Shown here: positions 5,328-11,146 of the stretch, in pieces
How the letters are laid out: each line of letters opens with the position of its first letter
How positions within the stretch are numbered: the first letter of the stretch is position 1
DNA from: an uncultured Collinsella sp.
GTDB taxonomy: Bacteria; Actinomycetota; Coriobacteriia; Coriobacteriales; Coriobacteriaceae
Assembly (NCBI GenBank): GCA_900757185.1
Contig: CAAEMX010000059.1
Span: 1-11,146, forward strand
Reading direction: 5' to 3'
Length of the DNA: 11,146 bases
Position numbers and translations under genes: made by a program
The notes under the pieces: generated by a model
Database searches by the model: none
Told to the model about the DNA's origin: nothing
What the model saw: the letters and a program-made list of their open reading frames with translations, nothing else

Positions 5328-7781
5328 CTAGCCGCGGACCTCGCCGTTCACACCCTTGCACACCTTGGTGACGATCTTCTGGTGCGCCTTCTCGACCTCT
5401 TCGCTGGTGAGCGTGTGGTCGTCGGAGCGATACGTAAGCGCGAAGGCCATGGACTTCTTGCCCGCACCGATGCGGATGGGATCGCGGTAGACGTCGAACA
5501 GGCGCACGCCCTCGAGCAGCTTGCCTCCGGCACTCGTAATACGACGCTCAAGATCCTCGCAGGTCACAGTGTTGTCGACCACGATAGCGAGGTCGTGCTC
5601 AACGGCCGGGTACTGCGAGAACTCACGGTAGTTCTCCTGGTTACGGGCGCCCTTGATCAGCTTGTCCAGATCGAGCTCAAAGGCGACGACGACCTCGTCA
5701 ATGCCCATAGCCTCGCGCGCCTCGGGGTGGATCTCGCCAACCCAACCCAGCACGGTACCGCCCGAGAGCACCTCGGCAGCACGACCCGGCTGCAGGAAGG
5801 CATGGCTCTCGCCCTCGACGGGACGGAAGCGAACCTTCTCAATGCGCAGCTGGGCGAGCAGCTCCTCGACGATGCCCTTGCCAAAGAAGAAACGCAGCTT
5901 GCGGTACTTCATGTTCCAAGACCGCTCGCTCCACTGACCCGAGAGCACGCCCGCGACGGACTTTGTCTCCTTGGGCAGGCTGGCGTTCTCGCGACCGTGG
6001 AACAGACTGCCGACCTCGTACAGGTGCACGTTGGGCGTGCCGTGGGCCTCGTTATAGGCAACGGACTGCAGTAAGCCCGGCAGCAACGAACGGCGCATCT
6101 CGGTCTGCTCGGCGACCAACGGGTTCATGAGCACCACGGGGCAGCCGCGGCCTTCGGTGGACATGCCGATCTTCTCCAGGTCGCCCGGGGCAGCAAAGCC
6201 AAAAGTCGTGGTCTCGTTGAGGCCGCAGGCGCGCAGGATCTCGCCGACCTTGCGGGTAAGCTTCTGCTCGCGCGTCAGACCGCCGATATGGTTCTTGGCA
6301 GCCGGAATGGTCGCCGTGACGCGACCCATGCCCCATAGGCGCAGGACCTCCTCGATCAGATCGATCTCGCGCGGCAGGTCGGGACGGAAGCTCGGCGGCG
6401 TGACCATAAAGTCCTCACCGTCGCGCTCGACGGTGCAGCCCAGGCGGGTAAGCGAGCGCTCGATAAAGTCGGGCTCGATGTCGGCGCCGCAGATGGCGTG
6501 CACGCGGGCCAAACGCAGCTTAATGCTGTCGATGGTCTTGGGCGCGGAGAACACGTCGACATAGCCGGGAGCAACCTCGCCGCCGGCGATCTCCTCGATG
6601 AGCGCGCAGGTAACGTTGGCGACGTCCACGCAGCCGGTCTCGTCGACCTGGCGCTCAAAGCGGATGGAGGCGTCGGAGATCAGCGATAGGTCACGGCTGG
6701 TGTGCGAGGTACGGCCGGCGTTGAAGCAGGCGCTCTCGACCATCACGTCAACGGTATCGTCCTCGATCTCGGAATCCATGCCGCCCATGACACCGGCCAG
6801 CGCCACGGGACGCTCGCCGTCGGTGATGAGGCCCATGCCGGCGTCGAGCACGCGCTCCTCGCCGTCGAGCGTCGTGAACTTCTCGTCCTGCTGGGCGGCG
6901 CGAACCACCACACGACGGTGGCCATCGCGCGCGGCAAAGGTGTCCAGGTCAAAGGCGTGCAGCGGCTGGCCGGTGAGCATCATCACATAGTTGGTGATGT
7001 CGACGATGTTGTTGTGCGGGCGCACGCCCAGGGCGTTGAGGCGCTTGACCATCCAGTCGGGCGACGGGCCGACCTTCACGTTGCGCACGATGCGGGCGAC
7101 ATAGCGGTCGCACAGGCCCTCGTCGGCAATCTCGACCGAAAGCTCGTCGTCGGCCGCGCGGCCGGTCTCGGCCTTGATGGCAGGCAGCTCAACGTGGAAA
7201 TCGCGGTCGAAGATGGCACCGGTCTCGCGGGCCATGCCGATCATGGACAGGCAGTCGGGGCGGTTGGGCGTGATCTCGCAGTCGAGCACGGTATCGCTCG
7301 AGCCCACGTACTCGGCAAACGGCATGCCGCAGGGCGTATCCTCGGGCAGGATCATGATGCCGGAGTGGTCGCCGCCCAGGCCGAGTTCGCGCGCAGAGCA
7401 GTTCATGCCCATGGACACGACGCCGCGGAGCTTGCTCTTCTTGATCTTGACGTCGCCGGGAAGCACGGCGCCGATCATAGCCGTGACGATATGGTCGCCG
7501 GCCTCGAAGTTCTGCGCGCCGCAGACAATCTGCAGCGGAGCGGGATTGCCGTCGGCGTCGAGGTTCTTGTCACCCACGTCGACCGAGCACACATACATAT
7601 GGTCGCTATCGGGGTGCGGGGTCTTGGTGAGCACCTTGGCGGTCACCACGTGGTCGAAGGATTCTCCCACGGTGTCAATCGCCTCGACCTCGGTGCCGGT
7701 ACGGATATATTCGTCCGAAAGGGTCTTGGGATCCTCCGGAATATCGATCATGGTCTTGAGCCAGTCGTAAGAAACGCGCAT
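5328..7781 (-). CDS. pheT: Phenylalanyl-tRNA synthetase beta subunit
   Basis: This is the beta chain of the cytoplasmic (alpha-beta)2 enzyme that charges tRNA-Phe; it binds tRNA and hydrolyses mischarged Tyr-tRNA. The 817 residues are full length. Visible domains: an EMAP-like tRNA-binding domain (about 40-150, with GAVLPGDVKIKKSKLRG and SMGMNCSARELGLG), B1/B3-B4 editing core (about 165-400, with TPNRPDCLSM and the FNAGRTSHTSRDLSLISDAS stretch), B5 (about 415-485, with SFRPDL and DLIEEVLRLWG), a catalytic-like core (about 490-700), and the C-terminal FDX-ACB anticodon-binding domain (about 725-817, beginning YREFSQYPAVEHDLAIVV). The ribosome binding site is AAAGGAG, nine bases before ATG at 7781. 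It is the second gene of the operon, controlled by the T-box ahead of pheS, and ends with a terminator about 110 bp later. Confidence 0.98.
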   Translation of the reverse strand: MRVSYDWLKTMIDIPEDPKTLSDEYIRTGTEVEAIDTVGESFDHVVTAKVLTKTPHPDSDHMYVCSVDVGDKNLDADGNPAPLQIVCGAQNFEAGDHIVTAMIGAVLPGDVKIKKSKLRGVVSMGMNCSARELGLGGDHSGIMILPEDTPCGMPFAEYVGSSDTVLDCEITPNRPDCLSMIGMARETGAIFDRDFHVELPAIKAETGRAADDELSVEIADEGLCDRYVARIVRNVKVGPSPDWMVKRLNALGVRPHNNIVDITNYVMMLTGQPLHAFDLDTFAARDGHRRVVVRAAQQDEKFTTLDGEERVLDAGMGLITDGERPVALAGVMGGMDSEIEDDTVDVMVESACFNAGRTSHTSRDLSLISDASIRFERQVDETGCVDVANVTCALIEEIAGGEVAPGYVDVFSAPKTIDSIKLRLARVHAICGADIEPDFIERSLTRLGCTVERDGEDFMVTPPSFRPDLPREIDLIEEVLRLWGMGRVTATIPAAKNHIGGLTREQKLTRKVGEILRACGLNETTTFGFAAPGDLEKIGMSTEGRGCPVVLMNPLVAEQTEMRRSLLPGLLQSVAYNEAHGTPNVHLYEVGSLFHGRENASLPKETKSVAGVLSGQWSERSWNMKYRKLRFFFGKGIVEELLAQLRIEKVRFRPVEGESHAFLQPGRAAEVLSGGTVLGWVGEIHPEAREAMGIDEVVVAFELDLDKLIKGARNQENYREFSQYPAVEHDLAIVVDNTVTCEDLERRITSAGGKLLEGVRLFDVYRDPIRIGAGKKSMAFALTYRSDDHTLTSEEVEKAHQKIVTKVCKGVNGEVRG

Positions 7782-7835
7782 CTAACTGGTCTCCTTTCAT
7801 AAATGCGGCTTTGAGCCAAAAACTGCAACGGAGAC

Positions 7836-7934
7836 GGGTTTTCCAAGTGCCGCAGATTGCCTTGAAAGAGGAGGGCCGCGTACTTAGGTACGCAACCGAC
7901 GATTGAAAGGCAAGGTGCGGTGCTTGGGAAAGCC
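7836..7934. repeat. 99-bp imperfect palindrome between pheS and pheT
   Basis: Outer arms 7836-7863 and 7907-7934 match at 22 of 28 positions, including shared blocks CCAAG, CCGCA and TTGCCTT. The centre is a perfect GCGTAC-ttag-GTACGC (7878-7893), and the segments between are partly complementary. Most outer mismatches would be G-U wobbles if the + strand were transcribed, but not in the pheST transcript. The element fills most of the 160-bp gap and begins two bases after the pheS stop codon. It has the size and shape of a REP/MITE-type interspersed palindrome. It has no T-tract in the pheST direction, so it is not a standard terminator; it may affect mRNA stability or the pheS:pheT ratio. 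Confidence 0.7.
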
Positions 7935-7941
7935 GCCGGGC

Positions 7942-9018
7942 CTAGAACTGATTTAAGAAGCGCATATCGCCCGTCATGAGCGTTCGCAGGTCCGGCAGGT
8001 CGTAGCGCAGGGCCGCGACGCGCTCGGCGCCAATACCAAAGGCGAAGCCGGTGTACTTCTCGGGGTCGATGCCGCAGTTGATCAGGACGTTGGGGTCGAC
8101 CATGCCGCAGCCCAAGATCTCGATCCAGCCGCTGTGCTTGCAGAAGTTGCAGCCCTTGCCGCCGCACACGTGGCAGCTCACGTCCACCTCGCAGCTGGGC
8201 TCGGTGAAGGGGAAGAAGTGCGGGCGGTAACGCGTCTTGCGATCCTCGCCAAACATGCACTTAACAAAGTAGTCGAGCGTGCCCTTCAGGTCGCCAAAGG
8301 TGATGCCCTCGTCGACGACCAGGCCCTCGATCTGGTTGAACTGCGGCAGGTGGCAGGCATCGGCCGTGTCGGGACGGTAGACGGTGCCCGGGCAGATCAT
8401 GTAGATGGGCGGCTTTTGCGACTCCATGGTGTGGATCTGCACGCCCGAAGTCTGGGTGCGCAGCAGCACGTCGGACTCGCCGTGGGCGTGAGCCTCGGGG
8501 TGCGCGACGCTGCCGGGGTTGTTGTCGACCACGTAGAAGGTATCGCGAGCCGAGCGGCTCGGGTGATCCATGGGAGCGTTGAGCGCGGTGAAGTTGTAGT
8601 AAGAGGTGTCGACCATGGGGCCGGACTCGACGGTGTAGCCGATGCCGCAGAAGATGTCCTCGGCCTCCTCGATGATTTGCTTGATCAGGTGCTGGTGGCC
8701 GATCTGCGGACGGATGCCCGGCAGCGTGATGTCGACGGCGTCGTGCTCGAGTGCGCGCTTGAGGGCGGCGGCCTTCATCTCGGTGTTTCGCTCGTCGAGC
8801 ATGCCCTCGATCAGCTGGCGCATCTCGTTGGCGCGCTTGCCCATCACGGGACGATCCTCGGGGGCGAGCTTGCCCATCATGCGCATCAAGCCGGTGATAC
8901 GACCCTTGCGACCGAGCAGCTCAACACGCGCAGCCTCGAGCTTGGCGGCGTCATCGGCGCCTGCGACGAGCTCCTTGGCCTCTTCCTCGAGTTTGACCAG
9001 ATCATCAATCAGACTCAT
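7942..9018 (-). CDS. pheS: Phenylalanyl-tRNA synthetase alpha subunit
   Basis: This is the catalytic class II subunit: it activates phenylalanine with ATP and transfers it to tRNA-Phe, working as a heterotetramer with PheT. The 358 residues comprise an N-terminal coiled-coil tRNA-binding arm (about 1-90) and the catalytic domain. Visible signatures are HPSRSARDTFYV, LLRTQTSGVQIHTM, GTVYRPDTADACHLPQFNQI, RPHFFPFTEPSCEVDV and the class II motif 3 FAFGIGAERVAALRY, ending RFLNQF. A Cys cluster C282-x2-C285-x4-C290-x2-C293 sits between the FTEPS and GWIEILG segments, as in many bacterial PheS proteins, and may bind zinc. ATG at 9018 (MSLIDDLVKLEEE) is preceded by AAAGGGAAG. An open frame continues upstream to 9201 but runs through the T-box, so it is rejected. 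Confidence 0.98.
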   Translation of the reverse strand: MSLIDDLVKLEEEAKELVAGADDAAKLEAARVELLGRKGRITGLMRMMGKLAPEDRPVMGKRANEMRQLIEGMLDERNTEMKAAALKRALEHDAVDITLPGIRPQIGHQHLIKQIIEEAEDIFCGIGYTVESGPMVDTSYYNFTALNAPMDHPSRSARDTFYVVDNNPGSVAHPEAHAHGESDVLLRTQTSGVQIHTMESQKPPIYMICPGTVYRPDTADACHLPQFNQIEGLVVDEGITFGDLKGTLDYFVKCMFGEDRKTRYRPHFFPFTEPSCEVDVSCHVCGGKGCNFCKHSGWIEILGCGMVDPNVLINCGIDPEKYTGFAFGIGAERVAALRYDLPDLRTLMTGDMRFLNQF

Positions 9019-9103
9019 GTCTTCCCTTTCGTCTCTCGCGCATCCACTTGCCGCGGCGGCTGGAGCCACCCGGAGCTGCGGATGTGCGGCCCGGTTCGGT
9101 AAC

Positions 9104-9145
9104 AAAAAAACCGCCCTCGGGCATGTGCATTGCCCAAGGACGGTT
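9104..9145 (-). terminator. T-box-controlled intrinsic terminator
   Basis: On the - strand, arms 9145-9131 and 9123-9109 (AACCGTCCTTGGGCA with TGCCCGAGGGCGGTT) pair over 15 bp with two internal mismatches or wobbles, a 7-base loop, and seven T residues follow (9110-9104). The 5' arm begins just after the T-box sequence, so it competes with the antiterminator. Confidence 0.92.
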
Positions 9146-9384
9146 GAATTCCGCGGTACCACCTTGTTTGACCCGGCGGATGTCTGGCCCGCCGCGCCCA
9201 CTCTGTGCCCCTTGTCGCGAGGCTCACGGCTTCCCTACTGGGGCTTCGCCGCCGCTGGCCGCGTGCCCGTTGAGGTCGCTGCTCGGGAGTGAACGCTTGG
9301 CCCTTGTCACCGCAGGAAGGCTCGCAGCCCATGACCTTCCCTCTCTTGCCGGCGACGCGGCGGGCAAAACCCTCTCCGTCAACG
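9104..9384 (-). ncRNA. T-box riboswitch (tRNA-Phe) leader of pheST
   Basis: The - strand carries the T-box sequence CAAGGTGGTACCGCGG (9150-9165), which pairs with the acceptor end of uncharged tRNA. Stem I can close by CGTTGA (9384-9379) pairing with TCAACG (9273-9268). Its distal arm is GGAAGG/CCTTCC (9340-9335 and 9320-9315), with ATGG and GCGA bases matching the usual AG-bulge and terminal-loop features. On the 3' side, UUC (9293-9291) followed by A fits a Phe specifier. A GGCGG/CCGCC helix before the T-box fits Stem III. Uncharged tRNA-Phe should stabilise the antiterminator and allow pheST transcription; otherwise the terminator forms. The fold is drawn by hand; the T-box itself is unmistakable. 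Confidence 0.92.
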
Positions 9385-9390
9385 CATTGG

Positions 9391-9419
9391 GCTATAGGAT
9401 AACACATTCTGCGTGTGCA
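9391..9419 (-). promoter_or_regulatory. Tentative promoter of the pheST leader
   Basis: TGCACA (9414-9419) and TATAGC (9391-9396) are 17 bp apart on the - strand, each matching 4/6. A shifted -10, TATCCT (9396-9401), is equally possible. Either would start transcription just outside the base of T-box Stem I at 9384, which is the main support. Confidence 0.35.
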
Positions 9420-9522
9420 TCGCCGCGTTCCGTTTTGTTCGCACTGGGTACAAGGCAGGTAGCTGTGCAAACTGGCCGCGCGCCCACCCGAAGCGCTCGG
9501 CTCACGAGATCAAGGATATGGT

Positions 9523-11097
9523 ATGGGAAAGAAACTCGATAAGAAGGCCGAGCCTGCAGCGGGCAAGACATCCAAAGGCATGAAGGTCGATAAGGCCGTC
9601 AAAAAATTCCGCAAGCTCGAAGGCAAGCTGTGGACTCGTGAGTACCTGCTCAAGATTGCCGAGTTTGACGGCGCGACCATTGCCCCCGCCAACGGCGCAG
9701 CAGCGCGTGCCGACGCCATGGGCACGCTTGCCGGCGAGCATCACAAGCTGCTGACCAGCGAGAAGTCCGTTGAGCTCGTACGCTCGTTAGCGCGCGAGAC
9801 CGTCGCCGGCGGCAAAATCGACGACCCTCAGCTGCTCGACGAGATCCGTGTGCTCGGCCGCGATCAACGTGAGGCCAGTGCCATCCCCACCGAAGAAGCC
9901 GAGGCCTGGACCAGGCTCACCTGCGAGGCGGACGCCGTGTGGCGCAAGGCCAAGGCAGCCAACGACTGGGCGAGCTTTGAGACCTATGTGGATAGAATCG
10001 TCGCCCAACTTAAGCATCAGGCCGAGCTCATGGACCCCAAGCGCGATCCATACGACGTTTGGCTCGACCAGTACGAGCGCGGCCTTTCCGCCAAGAGCTT
10101 CGACGCGTTTTGCGACGAGGTCAAGGCCACGGTCGTGCCGCTCGTGCACGCCATCGGCGAGCGCGGCCAGCAGCCGGCTGCCGACTTTTTGCACGCCCAC
10201 GTGCCCGAGGCTGCCCAGCGCGCCATGAGCTTCGACCTTATGAAGCTTGTCGGCCTGGACCTGGACGACACCACGCTTGCCTTTACCGAGCATCCGTTTA
10301 GCGAGGGCTTTGCCGTGGGTGATGCGCGCATCGCGACGCACATCTACGAGGACGACTGCATCTCCAACGTCTACAGCATCATCCACGAGGCGGGGCACAC
10401 CATGTACGAGCTGGGCGTCAATCCCGCCTACGCGCGCACCTGCCTGGAGGGCGGCACCTCCATGGGCATCCACGAGAGCCAGAGCCGCTTCTTTGAGAAC
10501 ACCGTGGGTCGCAGCCGCGCCTTTATGGGCCCGCTGCTCGAGGTGCTGCGTCGTCACGCGCCCGAGGTCTACGGCGACGTCGACGAAGACACGCTCTACC
10601 GCGCCGTGAACATCGCGCAGCCGTCGTTGATCCGCACCGAGGCCGACGAGCTCACCTATCCGCTGCATATTATGGTGCGCTACCAGATTGAGCGTATGCT
10701 GTTTGCCGGCGAGGCTGCGGCCAAGGACATCCCCGCGCTTTGGAACCGCTTTATGGACGAGTACCTGGGCATTCCCGTTCCCGACGACACGCACGGCTGC
10801 CTGCAGGATACGCATTGGAGCGGCGGTTCGTTTGGCTACTTCCCCACGTATGCGCTGGGTAGCGCCTACGATGCCATGTTTGTGCCGGCCATGTGCCGCG
10901 ACGGCGTCGACCTTACCGGTGCCTGCGCGAGCGGCGATCTGGCGCCCGTCCGCGCCTGGCTGGGCGAGCACATTTGGCAGTGGGGCCGCGCCAAAGACGC
11001 GCCGGAACTCATCAAGGGCGCCTGCGGCATGGCCTTTGACGCCCGCTACTACTGCAGCTACCTGCAGGACAAGTTCACCACGCTGTATCAGCTGTAA
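9523..11097 (+). CDS. M32 family (Taq-type) metallocarboxypeptidase
   Basis: This is a cytoplasmic zinc carboxypeptidase that removes C-terminal residues from peptides. The 524 residues are full length for M32 (about 500). The active site is HEAGH (H288, E289, H292), and E318 in HESQSRFFEN lies 26 residues after the second His, the spacing known for the third zinc ligand of this family. Other M32 signatures are EHPFSEGFAVGDARIATH, IRTEADELTY, and GCLQDTHWSGGSFGYFPTYA near the C-terminus. The first 30 or so residues are Lys-rich, and there is no signal peptide. The ribosome binding site AAGGA (9512-9516) is six bases before ATG at 9523; the ATG at 9518 is out of frame. It is divergent from pheST with no sign of a shared function. 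I see no convincing promoter in 9402-9511, and the window ends before any terminator. Confidence 0.96.
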   Translation: MGKKLDKKAEPAAGKTSKGMKVDKAVKKFRKLEGKLWTREYLLKIAEFDGATIAPANGAAARADAMGTLAGEHHKLLTSEKSVELVRSLARETVAGGKIDDPQLLDEIRVLGRDQREASAIPTEEAEAWTRLTCEADAVWRKAKAANDWASFETYVDRIVAQLKHQAELMDPKRDPYDVWLDQYERGLSAKSFDAFCDEVKATVVPLVHAIGERGQQPAADFLHAHVPEAAQRAMSFDLMKLVGLDLDDTTLAFTEHPFSEGFAVGDARIATHIYEDDCISNVYSIIHEAGHTMYELGVNPAYARTCLEGGTSMGIHESQSRFFENTVGRSRAFMGPLLEVLRRHAPEVYGDVDEDTLYRAVNIAQPSLIRTEADELTYPLHIMVRYQIERMLFAGEAAAKDIPALWNRFMDEYLGIPVPDDTHGCLQDTHWSGGSFGYFPTYALGSAYDAMFVPAMCRDGVDLTGACASGDLAPVRAWLGEHIWQWGRAKDAPELIKGACGMAFDARYYCSYLQDKFTTLYQL

Positions 11098-11146
11098 AGC
11101 TTAGGCGACACGCCAACGCAAAGGGGGCGCCGCGGGTTGGTTCCGC

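Noticed and set aside
6702..7802. A 366-codon + strand frame opposite pheT, and a similar one at 8134-9102 opposite pheS
   Set aside because: Both are shadows of well-supported synthetase genes, with low-complexity His/Val/Ala/Gly composition.
9019..9201. Upstream extension of pheS to a start at 9201
   Set aside because: It would translate the T-box and terminator; the PheS family N-terminus matches MSLIDDLV at 9018, which has its own ribosome binding site.
9787..10971. A 394-codon open frame on the - strand, opposite the M32 peptidase
   Set aside because: The + strand gene has full M32 active-site motifs; the antisense frame is a product of high-GC codon use and shows no domain.
1..11146. 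CRISPR array, tRNA or rRNA genes, transposase or integrase genes
   Set aside because: No regularly spaced repeats, tRNA cloverleaf, rRNA sequence or recombinase motifs were found on either strand.

Overview
The window looks like chromosomal DNA from a high-GC actinobacterium, most likely a gut member of Coriobacteriia close to Collinsella. This rests on overall GC and codon use, the style of the pheS/pheT and peptidase M32 proteins, and a transcriptional T-box ahead of pheS. The genus is my inference; no search was possible.

Layout. Bases 1-369 hold no gene and are visibly richer in A+T. They carry a nested repeat: imperfect direct repeats flank a pair of roughly 41-bp inverted arms, directly upstream of an unusual gene on the + strand (370-1449). 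That protein looks like an AbiEi-type region followed by a VSR/DUF559-like PD-(D/E)XK nuclease fold. It converges with a - strand gene (1439-2287) for a zinc-dependent phospholipase C-like protein, and the two stop codons overlap.

All genes from 9018 down to 1439 lie on the - strand. In transcription order: a T-box leader (9384-9104) with a UUC (Phe) specifier and an intrinsic terminator; pheS (9018-7942); a 160-bp gap filled mostly by a 99-bp imperfect palindrome; pheT (7781-5328); a structured pheT 3' region and strong terminator; then a three-gene ECF metal transporter of the CbiM/NikM-CbiQ-CbiO type (5081-2367). The transporter has its own promoter, whose -35 lies in the loop of the pheT terminator. 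Just after the -10 is a perfect GTGTTAC-N14-GTAACAC palindrome resembling a NikR operator, which points to nickel rather than cobalt.

On the + strand, divergent from the T-box leader, is a complete M32 (Taq family) metallocarboxypeptidase (9523-11097). The last 49 bases hold nothing recognisable.

How the genes work together: pheS and pheT form the phenylalanyl-tRNA synthetase heterotetramer under tRNA-Phe-sensing control. The transporter genes form one metal uptake system, probably repressed by metal. The AbiEi/nuclease-like gene is the least ordinary locus and, with its inverted-repeat region, the best candidate for an undescribed system.
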